A DNA stretch of 64,000 nt from Sordariomycetes sp. S80-01Y (Eukaryota; Ascomycota; Sordariomycetes), in the NCBI GenBank assembly GCA_037042185.1, contig JAXQJY010000027.1, positions 1,178,001-1,242,000 on the forward strand, written 5' to 3'. Positions 14,132-25,524 of the stretch are shown here, in pieces. The first letter of the stretch is position 1, and each line of letters begins with the position of its first letter. The notes below the pieces were generated by a model that did not search any database, was not told the origin of the DNA, and worked only from the letters and a program-made list of their open reading frames with translations. Position numbers and translations under genes: made by a program.

Positions 14132-15007
14132 ATGGCGGCAGCTCCAATTTGCACGCGGCCGGCTACTGTAGCTCGCAACCTCGTACGCCCACAAATACAT
14201 ACCTGCTTAGCCTGCGCATCCTCCAACGCGTCTCCCCGACCCTTCTCTGCTCTAAACCGCCCACCCCCAAACTATGCCGGGCATGTCCCCCTCACACGTC
14301 TCGAACGCGCTGGCCTAGCCATTGGCTCCGCCACCATGTCTCTCGTAGACCCCTACAGGCACGACCTCATCGCCGCCCTTGGCGAAGCCACCGCAACACC
14401 CTACTTCATCTACCGCCTTCGCGACGCTATGCTCTCCGATCCCACCGGCCGCCGAATCCTTCGTCAACGGCCGCGCATATCCTCTCAGACGTTGTCGGTG
14501 GAGTGGTTGCGGTCGTTGCCGGAGAACACAGTTGGACGGGCGTATGTGGATTGGTTGGATAGGGAGGGCGTCACGCCCGACACGCGGAGTCAGGTTCGGT
14601 ACATCGATGACGAGGAATGTGCATATATCATGCAGAGGTATAGAGAGTGCCATGACTTCTACCATGCAGTTACGGGGCTACCGATCGTGAAGGAGGGAGA
14701 GGTGGCGTTAAAGGCGTTCGAGTTCGCGAACACGCTTATCCCCATGACGGGGTTGAGTATGTTCGCAGTGACAACGCTGAAGCGCAAGGAGCGGGAAAGA
14801 TTTTGGAAAACATACTTGCCATGGGCGGTCAGAAATGGTAGCAGGAGTCGAGAGGTCATCAACGTGTTTTGGGAGGAAGAGCTGGAGAGAGACGTTAATG
14901 ATCTGAGGAACGAGCTTGGGATAGAGCAACCGCCGGATCTGCGAGATATCCGTAAAAGAGAGCGCGAGGAGCGGAAGAAGCTGAAGCAAATGAAGGAGCA
15001 CGCATGA
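14132..15007 (+). CDS. COQ4: Coenzyme Q biosynthesis protein COQ4, mitochondrial
   Basis: A single-exon gene of 291 residues. COQ4 is a peripheral protein of the mitochondrial inner membrane, needed for the coenzyme Q biosynthetic complex and the C1 step of the ring. The conserved HDxxH-x11-E zinc motif is intact (H174, D175, H178, E190, in [10 protein letters not shown]...EGE). The N terminus is rich in Ala and Arg with few acidic residues, as expected for a mitochondrial targeting sequence, and other family blocks such as [17 protein letters not shown] are present. The start chosen is the Met just before the presequence; in-frame Met codons at 14024 and 14051 would add 36 or 27 less typical residues. 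It converges with the PDCD5-like gene, 162 bp apart. Confidence 0.95.
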   Translation: MAAAPICTRPATVARNLVRPQIHTCLACASSNASPRPFSALNRPPPNYAGHVPLTRLERAGLAIGSATMSLVDPYRHDLIAALGEATATPYFIYRLRDAMLSDPTGRRILRQRPRISSQTLSVEWLRSLPENTVGRAYVDWLDREGVTPDTRSQVRYIDDEECAYIMQRYRECHDFYHAVTGLPIVKEGEVALKAFEFANTLIPMTGLSMFAVTTLKRKERERFWKTYLPWAVRNGSRSREVINVFWEEELERDVNDLRNELGIEQPPDLRDIRKREREERKKLKQMKEHA

Positions 15008-15169
15008 TCAGCAAGCAAATGCTGGGGCATAGATGTAAATTAGGGGCGCTCACGTGCCCATGTATCATCAGTTGTAGGCATAATCAACGCTCAACGTCGA
15101 AAAGATGGACCGACACTCCGCCCTGCCGTCTTAAATCCTTGGTGTCCCATGCCACACTACTTTGCAGGC

Positions 15170-15678
15170 CTAGAGATCCAGCAGATCATCATCATCATCA
15201 TCCCAAGCCTTCCGCCTACTGACCACAATCTTCTCCTCCTCCTTATTATCCGCGACAGCATTCAGCAAGTCCTTCAACTGCGCCTCGGTGACTTTCTGCT
15301 TCAGCTGTCCAGACTGCGCAAGCATGATTAGCCGGTTCTCGACGTCGGTGGCGCGTTGCTCCTTGACGAGGCGGATGCGACCCAGGCGGTCGGCGGCTTC
15401 GGGATGAAGGATTTGGGAGAGAATGTGTTGGCGGGCTTCGTCCTGTTGTCTGAGGCGGCTTGTCAGCATGCAAATAAAGTCGCAATCTGGGTGAGCGCGT
15501 ACTGCTTCTGGCGCTCCTGGTCTTGCCCGCCTTGCTGGCCGCCGCCACCACCACCACCACTGCCGCCTCCTTGCGACTTGAGCTGCTCGAGGCGAGCTTT
15601 ACGGATCTGCAAGAGTCAGCAAGCACTTTTCGAATAGCTGAACAGAGCACCAACCTGTTCGAGCTCCGAGTCGTCCAT
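15170..15678 (-). CDS. PDCD5 / TFAR19-like DNA-binding family protein
   Basis: Three exons (15678-15655, 15606-15503, 15449-15170) join to 135 residues, the usual size for the family. The first exon codes for only eight residues (MDDSELEQ) and the second adds IRKARLEQL, the typical start. A Gly/Gln-rich insert follows. The third exon holds the three-helix core (ARQHILSQIL, DRLGRIRLVK, RATDVENRL) and an acidic tail of Asp residues encoded by a short GAT/GAC run near 15180-15200. In animals the family takes part in apoptosis and chaperonin-linked tubulin folding; in fungi its role is less clear. Confidence 0.9.
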
Positions 15679-16188
15679 TTTGTGGGGGAATCGTCAGGCT
15701 CGAAGTTTTCGACGTTGCGATGCGAAATCGCGGGGCGAAGATGCGGTAGGCTGCTTCAGCTTGGAGGGGCAATTGCATCACATGACTTCGCGTAACCCAG
15801 GCGTAGGACCCTGCACTACCTGACATGACAACTTCTGCGCAAAGGATTCGATGTTCAGATAGATAAAATCAATGCGTCAGTCGGGCGTCCGCTGAAGATA
15901 CGCGCGAATTTAAAATTATATCTCCACCAACTGTGACCGCTGGCGCGAGCATCATCTCTACTCGATGCGTCGGTCAACTGTCAAACATCAAGAAGTTGAG
16001 ATAGAAAGCTCAGGAGAGGCCACACATGGTCGCACATCAGAAGGAGCGGCGAAATTAGATATGCAGAGATTATACAAGTGATGTTTACTTATTGATACAC
16101 CATCCCGTGCGAGACCGTCTTTCGATGTACGATATGCTGCTAAACCCAAGTGCGCCTGCAATGCTGAAGAGATATACACAACTACGCC
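15679..16188. other. Intergenic region, no gene seen
   Basis: These 510 bases contain the upstream flank of the PDCD5-like gene and the 3' flank of the next minus-strand gene. I see no frame with a recognisable protein pattern. Confidence 0.4.
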
Positions 16189-17721
16189 TTAGTAGTCCCG
16201 TGGTGGTTTGAAGTCCGTCTTGGGTTGCGTCCAATGTGTTTCCTCCCCGTACGGTTTCCACCGACTGACCTGATCAACCCGAAGAGGCTTCTCCTCGAAA
16301 TCTACCCACTGGTCCCTCTCTTGGATCTTCCGCTGGTGGAGACCCTTAACTATATCATGCGCCATGGTGTTACGCACCATGGGGATGCCCAACTGTTTGC
16401 CACGTCTAATGAAATACCCGTTGAGGTAGTTGACATCGTTGTAGCCACCCCGTTTGAGCATCTTCCACGTAGGCGAGGGGTGTCTCTTTTTGCTGCTGAT
16501 GAGTCGTCGCAGAATTCGGGTTCGTTGGGACGGCTCGCGTATAAAGTCACCCACACGGGAGCCCTGGAGCTCATGCATATGATCGAGACATGCCAGGATT
16601 TCCTCGAGCATCGCGTGCATCGTATCAAACGCAGGAGGGTTGGTCAGGAGGTCCATGTAGCTGGAGTCAAACATTACGCAAGTCGGCTCGACGACGGCGC
16701 CAAGGATGACGGATGGCATCTTGAATCGCAGCCACTCGTCGTACTCGGCCCAAGACGAGTGAAAGGCTGGCACGCTCCCCATCGCTTCTACCAAAGTACC
16801 CTGTGCTTGCGCCGAAAGTTTCATCTGCTCAGCCGCACCTTGAGCATCGAGCCTCTGCCCCCACGCCTGCGTAATCATCATGGCTCCCTGCTTCTGCTCC
16901 TTGATTGAATTGTGTTTGCGGTTGTAGGTAATCTTGTGGGACATATGGCCAAGCAGTAGGTTGGGTTCGTCATGTTGACGATTCGCGAACATTTGCCGTC
17001 GCACGTCTTCCAAAACCCCGAGGCCGTCATTCATGAGGCATATCGTAGAATTCTTGTCGATACGGTGCTCAACTTTCCTCAAAGCTGTGACAGCTTGGCT
17101 CGCGGAGCCGGTGAGTACCAGTTGGTCGATATGAGAGTTGCTGTCGGAGCAGCCGGACGTATGGGCGCCGTTGGCATCGACTCTCCATTGAGGGCGACCC
17201 TTTTTATGCGGTACCTTGGTTGCAATGTTTCTCGGCATTTCGTCAGGGTGCCAGGAGAGAAGCTCGACATGATCATGTATTTGAGACATAGCGTGTGCGA
17301 TGTACTTTGAGCTCAAATCGTCGCCCAGGATGTGTATCCTCGGACCCGTTGGATGCCGCGGCTCTTCAATGAGCGAGAGCACCGACGGTACATAGGACAT
17401 AGTATCGGCATTCGATGTCGAAGCGAGGTCCATCTCTTTGGTCGCTTCACTGGGAGGTGGTATAGTCGGATATTTTTCAAGAGGTGGCTTGGTCGTTGTG
17501 GGCATTATTGAGTCCATGGACCTTCTCTCACGCGGAAGCTGATCAGGAGGAGGGATCGGTTGTCGGGATGGTTTGCTCTTGTTCGGCGCGCGGTCGTCTA
17601 GCTCGTTGGTCGTCGCATGAAAACTCCTGGCCACCCGGCCCGCACAAGCGCTACCTCGCACACATTGTATCTGCCTCTGCGCTATCCTTGCGGATATCCT
17701 AGCTGTGATTGAGTGAGCCAC
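16189..17721 (-). CDS. Ketopantoate reductase (ApbA/PanE)-like mitochondrial protein
   Basis: A single-exon gene of 510 residues. The first 40 residues are rich in Arg, Ala and Ser with almost no acidic residues until NELDDR, as in a mitochondrial presequence. A low-complexity Pro-rich stretch follows, then a Rossmann-like region beginning IHILGDDLSSKYIAH, in which the usual glycine-rich nucleotide loop is not clean. Further on come LMNDGLGVLEDVR, which corresponds to the NGLG segment of ketopantoate reductases, and a helical C-terminal domain with PTWKMLKRGGYNDVNYLNG. In yeast the cytochrome b translational activator Cbs2 is a divergent member of this fold, so a mitochondrial gene-expression role is as likely as an enzymatic one. 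The enzyme activity is unproven because of the weak dinucleotide motif. Confidence 0.7.
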   Translation of the reverse strand: MAHSITARISARIAQRQIQCVRGSACAGRVARSFHATTNELDDRAPNKSKPSRQPIPPPDQLPRERRSMDSIMPTTTKPPLEKYPTIPPPSEATKEMDLASTSNADTMSYVPSVLSLIEEPRHPTGPRIHILGDDLSSKYIAHAMSQIHDHVELLSWHPDEMPRNIATKVPHKKGRPQWRVDANGAHTSGCSDSNSHIDQLVLTGSASQAVTALRKVEHRIDKNSTICLMNDGLGVLEDVRRQMFANRQHDEPNLLLGHMSHKITYNRKHNSIKEQKQGAMMITQAWGQRLDAQGAAEQMKLSAQAQGTLVEAMGSVPAFHSSWAEYDEWLRFKMPSVILGAVVEPTCVMFDSSYMDLLTNPPAFDTMHAMLEEILACLDHMHELQGSRVGDFIREPSQRTRILRRLISSKKRHPSPTWKMLKRGGYNDVNYLNGYFIRRGKQLGIPMVRNTMAHDIVKGLHQRKIQERDQWVDFEEKPLRVDQVSRWKPYGEETHWTQPKTDFKPPRDY

Positions 17722-18181
17722 GATTGAGCCAGCGCCGAGCTCGTGGCGGCAATGTCTGATGAAGGGGATTCCACCCAGATTATGCGACCTAGGTTATTCG
17801 ACCCAGGTGCGGAAGTTTTTGAGGTATAGAACTACAAGGAAAGTAAAAACATGTCGCTGGAGACAAAGGAGGAAGAGAGTCAAGTGGCAACAGCGTGGAT
17901 GACGGCGGGATCCAGAACAAGGAGAAGGAGATCAATGGCGCGCATTTCCGGAGGTTTGGATGACGGCAACCTTTTTTTCGCGACTGACCCGCCAGGAACG
18001 CTGGTAGCCGACGCCTCGGTAGGTGCATATTCCGCGACCCTGAACGCCAAGACATCGAAAGGTCTTTCACTTTGTTCACCAGCCTTGGCCGGCATCATCA
18101 TCAACTCACAACACAGGGCCTGTCTTTTGATTCCACACGCAATTTACAGCACTGCTCATACAGACCCAGCGATTCGCCAAT
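17722..18181. promoter_or_regulatory. Divergent intergenic region
   Basis: These 460 bases lie between two divergent genes, the ketopantoate-reductase-like gene and the LRP1-like gene, and should hold both promoters. A frame at 17851-18240 overlaps the start of LRP1 but shows no family pattern. Confidence 0.35.
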
Positions 18182-18803
18182 ATGGCCGACATCAAAGACC
18201 TCACGCCCGATCTCACCAAGCTGGAGAATCAGCTCGATAATCTTGAAGAATCGTTAGAGCCTCTCATGGACAACCTCTCCGAGCTCTCATCACAACTGCC
18301 GCTTCTTGACAAGGCGAAGCTATTTTCTCTTACAGCCTATTCCATCGAGTCGTTACTATTCGGTAAGTCAACGCTGCTTGTACACTCACCGAACACATAA
18401 TAACAATCGCGTAGCATCGCTCAAACTGGAAGGCCAGGATGCGCAGAACCACGAAGTGTTCACGGAGCTGAAACGGATACAACAATACTTTGCAAAGATC
18501 AAGGCTGCAGAAGAGCCTGAACAGGACGCACAGCGCAGCACCACGGTAAACAAGGAAGCAGCAGCGCGCATCCTCAAGTCCGATTTAGCGGACAACAAGG
18601 ACATCAGCAGTAAGCTGGCAGAGAAAATCGCCGAGGAGAGAGCCAAGGCTTTGCTCAAGTCGATGGAGCAAAAGAAGCGCCCTATCGATGACTCGCAAGC
18701 GGCGTCGGGGGCCGAAGGCGATGGGAAGCAGAGTAAGAAGTCTAAGAAGGGCGACAAGAAACACAACGGGAAGAACAAGAAGAACCGTAGCAGCACGAAG
18801 TAG
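18182..18803 (+). CDS. LRP1: Nuclear exosome cofactor LRP1/Rrp47 (Sas10/C1D family)
   Basis: Two exons (18182-18362, 18415-18803) give 189 residues. The N-terminal half matches the C1D/Rrp47 core (LTKLENQLDNLEESLEPL, then DKAKLFSLTAYSIESLLFASLKLEG across the splice, and ELKRIQQYFAKIK). The C-terminal half is lysine-rich, as in yeast Rrp47, where such a tail binds RNA. The protein partners Rrp6 in the nuclear exosome for maturation of rRNA, snoRNA and snRNA. The intron is 52 bp and falls inside the conserved LLFASLKL segment, which supports the join. Confidence 0.9.
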
Positions 18804-19327
18804 GCGGTTGTCTCCACGAGAAATGATTGCGACCAGGACTAGGTGGCGTTAGGTGTTCTTTGGCGTTAACACGGACGCATGCTCTCGAAAGGGCTCAAGA
18901 CTAGGACACATTGTTTTCAGCGAATCCGTATCTGAAATTCCCATTGACATTTTCTTATCATAGTTGAAAGTGACATCTCGAACTAGTCCCCGTAGAACTC
19001 AACGCCACTAATCCGCCTTTCTTCTTTCCATGTTAGTCCCGACAGATGCCGCCCGTAGAAAAGCAAAAAGGCTTGTCAATACCGATAGGTGATTGCCAGT
19101 TTGATGGTCGCTCGCCAGCCGAATCTCGGGCGGGGCACGTGCAACAACCGGGGCGCTAGCTGACCACCTACGGGCCTTTGATATGCCGTCAATTCAACAT
19201 CCTAGGCCGACCCTGACTCCATTTGCCATCTTCACCGAGCAGAGCCACCTTTCCACCATCTTCCAACCTTCCACCGCCACCAACAACAACCTCTCATCCA
19301 AAAAACTACACATACCAACTCCTCAGG
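18804..19327. other. Intergenic region, no gene seen
   Basis: These 524 bases hold the 3' flank of LRP1 and the promoter of the MIX17-like gene. The last 100 bases before the ATG at 19328 are C/A-rich, typical of a fungal 5' leader. Confidence 0.4.
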
Positions 19328-19887
19328 ATGCCTCGTCAACGTTCCGCTGGTGGTCGCGCTCCTGCGTCCCGCGCCCCTACCCGCCCGACTCCCGCCTCTT
19401 CTGCTCCCACCCAGCAGCGTCCTACCTCTACCGCCGCCTACCCCCAGCAACATGCTCCTACGACCCAAGCTCCTCCCCAGCAGGCTTCGCAAGGCCCTGG
19501 TTTGTTTGGACAGATGGCTAGCACCGCTGCGTACGTTCACCCTCATCTCCTCCCAAGCTCTTCGAGCGGCCTCGGCACAAGCAGCCCGCTCAGCAAACAT
19601 GATCGCTAACAGCTTGCAGAGGTGTAGCAATCGGCTCCTCCGTCGGTAACGCCATCGGCGGCTTCTTCGGCGGCGGCTCCTCTGAGGCTGCTCCCGCGCC
19701 CCAGGCCAACGCCTCCCCCGTCGCGCAGGACCAGCAGGCCGCCAACAACTGGCAAGGACAAAACAACTGCCAGGGCGCCACGCAGAACTTCACCCAGTGC
19801 ATGGACGAGCACAACGGCAACATGTCGATCTGCAACTGGTACCTTGAGCAACTCAAGGCTTGTCAGGCCGCGGCGAAGAACTACTAA
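19328..19887 (+). CDS. MIX17: Twin-CX9C mitochondrial protein, MIX17 / CHCHD2-CHCHD10 family
   Basis: Two exons (19328-19530, 19620-19887) give 156 residues. The N terminus is rich in Arg, Ala, Pro and Ser and can act as a mitochondrial targeting region. A Gly-rich hydrophobic stretch (GVAIGSSVGNAIGGFFGGG) is followed by a CHCH domain with two CX9C motifs, C-QGATQNFTQ-C and C-NWYLEQLKA-C. Proteins of this type are oxidised by the Mia40 relay in the intermembrane space and are linked to respiratory-chain function. The intron splits the codon just before GVAIG. Confidence 0.92.
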
Positions 19888-20070
19888 GGGAATAGATCGC
19901 CGGGTTGGTGAGAATGAGGTTTCCTGAAGCGCGAAACGAATAGGACAGAGGGGAGCGAATGGATATGTACGAGAAAAGTGTCTGGAAGGACTCGGAAATG
20001 GGACAAGGTCTTTGCGTTTATTTGAGTGTACATTATATGGCATCCCCTCTCCATATGGGGCTCTCAGCGT

Positions 20071-21522
20071 TTACTCCTCTTTCTCATCTGGTCTTGGCTC
20101 GAAATTCGTCTGTGATGTGTCAGAAGCCGTGTCAGTGTGCCGATGTGAATAATAAACTTACCGAATTGCCATTGTAGAACTGCTGGTCTCTCCTTCTATC
20201 ATGTTGGTTCTGGAAGCCCTGGACTCGCGAGCGACCCTGAGCAGCTGCAGTGGCTGGGGTCTGCTCTCCTTGTGCCTCGGGGTTCCGGACCGCATCCAAT
20301 GCTCGCGTACCAGCGAAACCGAGCGAGCCAAATATCCAGGTGAAGAACCCGATGATAAGGCGGAGGAACCGCATAAGCAGATTGCCAGAAGCCCCTTCGT
20401 AGGCACCGGCGTAGGTGTGCACGGGGATGAGAACAAGGGTGGATGAAGGAGCAAGGCCAAGCTCCCCCAGGCCTTTGCTCTCCTCAGTCGTGTCGATGTT
20501 CTTGTTTGGTAGGGGCGTCAAGACTTGCTTGAACGTGTAGGGCAAGCTCCCGTCATGTCGAGTCTCGTCTACCCACTTCCGGACATCCTTCAGTGGCGCA
20601 TTTGTCTTGAAACGTGACCGCATGGTTGAGCCATCGAATAGTCTGACTTGCAAAGCAGTCATATCACTCAGCTTGGTAGTCGCCGGCAGTTTCGAAGCCG
20701 GCGCCTCCGCACCCGACTCGACGCTCTTCTTTTCATCCTCCTCCCTCGCCTTCTTCTTCTCGGCAGCACGCTCCCGCCTCTCAGCCTTGTCGTCGGCTAT
20801 CCTCTTGAGAATGCGCTTTCGCTCCTCCTCATCCTGCTTCTTCTTCTTCCTCACCAGCTCAGCTTGCTGGTGAGCCCTGGCAGCTTCGGTGTCCGCCCCT
20901 GCAGCTGCCTCAGCTTTCGCTTTCTCCTTTGCCCGGGCTCTCTCTTCCTTCAGCTTGCGCTCCTGCTCGGCCTTGTGAACTTCTAGCCTAGCGGCACGCT
21001 CTGCAAGAATTCGTCTAACATTTTCGGAGGTGCTTGTTTGTGCAGAACCCGTAGATGGCTCGCCTGGGGGCTGTGCGGATTGTGCGGGTTGTGCTGAAGT
21101 TGATGGAGCTTGAGAGGCAGCTTCTCGGGCTACCTGCGGCTGCGCGTTGAATGCAGCATGAACTCTGCGAGTGAAGTCCTCCTTAGTGACACCTGAAACA
21201 AGGTACTCCTTGAGCTCGCCGTTCTTGATGATGACGACTGTTGGAGTTTGAGGCAAAGGGAAAATCTGAGCCAGGTAGCCGGCCTCGTCCGAACCAGCTT
21301 CCAAGCGGAGTGCGACAGCCTGGGCTTGGATCAATTCCTTGACCTGCGTGTCCTGAAGAAAGTCAGTCTCCCAAGTTTGACTCTCATCATTTCCATCTGA
21401 ACATAATTAGCGTATTCCGCGATCTCTTCGAGGTTAATCTCACCTGTGACAAAGCACAAAACAAGCTTCTGCTGCCCGACAGCAGTCGAAATGCCCTCCT
21501 GGAGCGTTCCTTGGTAGAACAT
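20071..21522 (-). CDS. UBX-domain protein with thioredoxin-like N terminus and membrane segment
   Basis: Three exons (21522-21444, 21396-20162, 20109-20071) close in frame to 450 residues. The N terminus (MFYQGTLQEGISTAVGQQ to about residue 110) has the thioredoxin-like pattern seen in UBXN4/UBXD2 proteins, including PQTPTVVIIKNGEL. A charged coiled coil of Glu, Lys and Arg spans about 152-247. The UBX domain at about 270-353 would bind Cdc48/p97. A hydrophobic segment at about 366-388 after the UBX domain fits a membrane anchor. The order resembles human UBXN4 (erasin), an ER-associated degradation factor; that role is inferred by analogy. The last exon encodes only 12 residues, ending in an acidic tail. 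Confidence 0.88.
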
Positions 21523-22715
21523 CCTACATCAGCTTCACCGGCTCGGCGCTCAGTAATATTCGGGTCTCAATCTGAGAGAAAGATTGAGGGTCAACGGCTA
21601 GTTAAGAAGCATGTGAGGGAAAGAGACGATATTCCGAGGCGAGCTTAGTCTATTGCTCCGAGACTATTGCAGAAGTGAGTTGTCGTGGGGAACGAGATGT
21701 AAGTTGGCCACAGCTGGTACCATGACGGAGCTAGCGTGGCCACTCAGCGAGCGCTAGCCACGGGCAGAATATCCGCAACGGGCACATAAGGCAGGCGGTC
21801 AGCAAGCTAGGCCTTCCGACGCCAACGTCAGCTGTCAGTAATCGCTGTAAATTGCAATTCCACATCAACTCCGATGTCATGATGCTACTATGCAATTGTG
21901 CGCTGAAATACTGAATATTAAGACACATTAGCTGCGAATCTTTTTCAAAGATGAACAATAGCAGTTGCCTCCATCCTGGGCTGTACGGATTCGCCTCACA
22001 GGATGGGCATAGTGCACCTCCAGGAGCCGGTGGTGCCGAACCTTTCAATTACCAAACACGTCGAACATTAGAAGGTGGATTGTTGTTTGGCTGAAGCGAT
22101 TCTGGTATATGGCAGTTCTGCCCAGAATCAACGACCTTACAAGCTGGTCTTTTGGGTATCATGGCGTCCCCCCCCCAACAAGATCAATCTGTCAGTGGAA
22201 ATCCGCCATCGCGGCACCGATTTGGATGAGGGTTTAAGACAAACTCGCTCAGCTCCTGTGCACAACTCCACGATCCCCATAGGTTGCCACAAAACGAAAG
22301 GCAATCCATTAATGTAGAGAAAAATCTCCCGTACCTTTGTTGATGTACTGGGTTGCACGATGGTTAGAAATCCGAACAATACTCGTCCTTGCAGCGGCTT
22401 GATAGCTCGAGGCTCGGGCCACTTCACCACATTTTACAGAACGTGCTCAACGTATGTCAAGAGGTTAGATAACCTCAAGGAAGCTCAAGTAGCCACATTT
22501 CTTTATCAGATTGGATTCTTGAAAATTATCTGAAGCCACAGCAGCGGCTATGAGCAATACCCAAAGGCCCAGGGTACCATCGATGGACGTGGGACGATGA
22601 TGTCGATGCGCCGAGACCCACTCATTTTTGGACCTCAAAGCTCCAACGTCCCGATGTCAACCTCAAGACTACAACATCCCGCCTGTCTCGCTTCCTCGCG
22701 AACTGGTCAGTCGTC
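21523..22715. promoter_or_regulatory. Divergent intergenic region of 1.2 kb, no gene seen
   Basis: The region lies between the UBX gene and SURF1, which are divergent, and should hold both promoters. It contains a run of nine C at about 22170-22178. No frame shows a recognisable protein pattern. Confidence 0.4.
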
Positions 22716-23761
22716 ATGAACGCAACAGGCTGCCTTTTGCGCAGCTTGCGCACGCCGGCGTCGCTGCCTAAACGCGTCCCCCAGTCAACGACCCTGAGCC
22801 GCGCCGGCCGAAGACCCTTCTCCCAAACCCGTCCGCGGTGCGCTCAGCCAGGCGACAACCCCGATTTCGTCTCTATCGCAGACCAGCCCGCTCGCATCGT
22901 TCGCAAGTCTCAGCGGCGCCACGGCCCGGGCCTCATCCTCCTCGCCATCATCCCCATCACAGCATTCGCCCTCGGCACGTGGCAAGTCCAGCGCCTGGGC
23001 TGGAAGAGCGATCTCATCGCCAAATTCGAGGACCGCCTCGTCCGCGATCCGCTGCCTCTGCCGCCGCACATCGACCCGAACGCGATTCACGACTTTGATT
23101 TCAGGAGGGTTGTCGCATCGGGGACGTTTAGACATGATCAGGAAATGCTCATCGGACCGCGCATGCGGGACGGCCAGGATGGGTACATGGTCGTCACGCC
23201 TTTAGAGAGGAAAGACGCGAGCACGATATTGGTGAATAGAGGCTGGATCAGCAAAAAGCACAGGAGTCAGAAGGGCCGGCCGGACGGTCTACCGAAAGGG
23301 GAGGTCATGGTGGAGGGCCTGTTGAGGGAGCCGTGGAAGAAGAACATGTTCACACCGGAGAATAAGCCTGAAAAGGGCGAGTTCTACTTCCCAGACGTGA
23401 GGCAGATGGCGGAGTTGACGGGTAGCCAGCCTGTGTGGGTTGAGGCTACTGAGGGTATGTCTGGGCTTTATCCCGATTCACGCATGGTCACTGACAGTAG
23501 CAGAGCCTGAGTTCATGCAGATGGTTGAGTATGAAAGGCGAGGCATTCCGTTTGGGAGAGCCGCGGAAGTGAATTTGCGCAACAATCACGCTCAGTACAT
23601 CTTTACCTGGTACGCCGCCCCTTTAACCAGTCCTAACGCCTTGTCCCTAACTCCAAGCCAGGTACGGCCTTGCCGTAGCAACATCAATCATGCTTTACAT
23701 GGTGGTGAAAAAGCCACCAACCGAGATCACTGGCCGCATACAGCGCGCCAGGAGGCAATGA
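22716..23761 (+). CDS. SHY1: SURF1/Shy1, cytochrome c oxidase assembly factor
   Basis: Three exons (22716-23454, 23504-23609, 23662-23761) give 314 residues. An Arg/Ser-rich mitochondrial presequence is followed by a first membrane segment at about 70-92 that ends in the family hallmark GTWQVQRLGWK. The soluble intermembrane-space part contains RRVVASGTF, GPRMRDGQDGYMVVTPLER and ILVNRGWI. The second membrane segment, YGLAVATSIMLYMVV, is supplied by the last exon, followed by a short basic tail. The protein helps insert haem a into Cox1 during complex IV assembly. It ends only 72 bp from the convergent CENP-T-like gene. Confidence 0.95.
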
Positions 23762-23833
23762 TCCAGCGCAACCACGCAAAATGTATCATACCAATCCATC
23801 ATGTAACATCATGTACACATAATAAGGTCATCA

Positions 23834-25524
23834 TCAAGCCTCTTCTGCTTCGTCGTCGTCATCCCGCAGGCGTTTCCCTCGACCCTGTTTGGCAGGTGGA
23901 GGAAGAGGCATACGTAGCTCTTGGAGGAGTTCTCGGGGGAGGTGCTTCTGTGCAAGGGAGAAGGTTGTCGCAGTAGAGCCGATCTGTCTTTGCCTGTACG
24001 ATATTAGCAATTGCCGGTGGGCCCTCGGGGGCGTTGGACATACCTGCGCATCAATGTGACCATATCGGCCTCCTCGACAGTTTTCCTCTTTGCATGCCTC
24101 GCGTAAGCCCCCAAATCGTCACCCAATTGCTCAAAGAACCACTCCGAAGCTTGCGTCAGAGCAGTCAAGGTATCGGCTGACACCCTTGGGTTGCTGATAC
24201 CAGAGGTTTGGAGCGCAGTTTGCGCCACCCTCTTGACGAACGCCGGCGGTAAAGACGGGTACTCGATGCCGTGACGCGATATTCTCGATTTCTTGCGCGC
24301 TGGCATTGCTTCTCTCCTTGACGTTTCCTGCGGCGCAATAGCCTCCGTCACTGTCACCTCATCCCCACCGCGGTCACTGTGGGCGTCTGGTAGTGGTATG
24401 CCACCCTCGTCGCTGCGGTCTGAGATATCATCTGGCGGTTCCCGATCCGACATCCCACCGAAGTCCTCCATGGGCTCACGGTCGGAGAATCCTCCCAGAT
24501 CTTCCATGGGTTCCCTATCCGAAACATCACCGAATGGGTCACCAGTTTCTGCGTTTTCCGCTGCGGCCTCCACAAACGATGTCTGTTGAATAGGGGATGT
24601 AGGCACGTCATTCGCGACCGGTTCTTCAAGAACGAATGTTGACTGATCCTCCAATCCCAATGGCGGCTGTAGTCCAAAGTCGCTCTCACGGCCCACATCA
24701 GAGCGCCGCGTAATGTCAGCATCGATCCGCTCGAAATCCGCATTGTCAGCCGCCCCTGCCTGTAAATCCTCGAGTAGGCCAGGGAAGAAGTCTGACTCGC
24801 GCCTCAGCTCTCCCGTTGGCTCATTGTTGTCGAAGAAATCGCTGACTCGGACGCTACCCAAGCTTCCGCGATCTAGTCGGTTGGCTTCTCTGTCGAGATC
24901 CACACGCCGTGGAAGTTCAACAGACTGTAGCGTGAAGTCTTCCCTCTCGACGCCAGATAACCTTGGAGGCCGGAGATCCTCCTCGCTATCATCTTCCTCT
25001 GCTATCGGAAGCGAAAGTCTAGGCTTATCCAGCGGGAAGTCGTCATCCAGATCGTCATCAAAGTCGTCTCGAATGCCCAAACTCGGCCTTATCGATCGTC
25101 GCGCACTTCCTTCCCTCCTGCCTCCTCCTGAGGGTGGGGTATCTGCTGAAGCTGAAGAGGACGAGCTACTAATCACTTTGCTCTTTGGCGCCAGCACCTT
25201 GCCCAAATTCATCAATATATCTCTCGGCGTCTCCCGCTGCGTCATAAGACTCTTCCGCCTGTTCTTGCCGGGAGTGAACATTGCTGTTCGCCGATCATTG
25301 AGCGCACGTCGCGCGGCTTTCGCGTGTGGCGTCGGCGCATTGTCGCGAGGCTGGACGGAAGCGCCGCGACGAACTGAGTTGAGGAGGGAGCGAGGGCCTG
25401 TGCGGTCTAGGGGAGTGTGGGCGGTGCGATGGGAGGAGGGTGGTTCTGAGGCGGTGATGCGGTTTAGTGGCGTTCGCGATGGGGTTTTGGCGCTCGTTCT
25501 GGGATTTGATGGTGTCGAGTCCAT
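23834..25524 (-). CDS. CENP-T-like inner kinetochore protein with C-terminal histone fold
   Basis: Two exons (25524-24044, 23993-23834) give 546 residues. The C-terminal region has the CENP-T histone fold: YPSLPPAFVKRVAQTALQ, ISADTLTALTQASEWFFEQLG-like spacing, and HAKRKTVEEADMVTLMRR, completed by exon 2 with RQIGSTATTFSLAQKHLP. The long N-terminal part is disordered, rich in Ser, Thr, Pro and acidic residues, and contains TPSRTPLNR- and TPRDILMN-like sites expected for CDK phosphorylation. CENP-T links centromeric chromatin, with CENP-W, to the Ndc80 complex. A three-copy 12-residue repeat lies in the acidic middle region (see the repeat at 24440-24522). The assignment rests on the histone-fold pattern and overall layout. 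Confidence 0.85.
24440..24522 (-). repeat. Three 36 bp tandem repeats inside the CENP-T-like gene
   Basis: Three copies of a 12-residue unit with core SDREPMEDLGGF occur in a row (SDREP repeats at a 36-base step, ending at 24450, 24486 and 24522 on the plus strand). The copies differ mostly at third codon positions, so the protein repeat is better conserved than the DNA. The unit is acidic with a Ser that could be a phosphorylation site. Confidence 0.75.
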
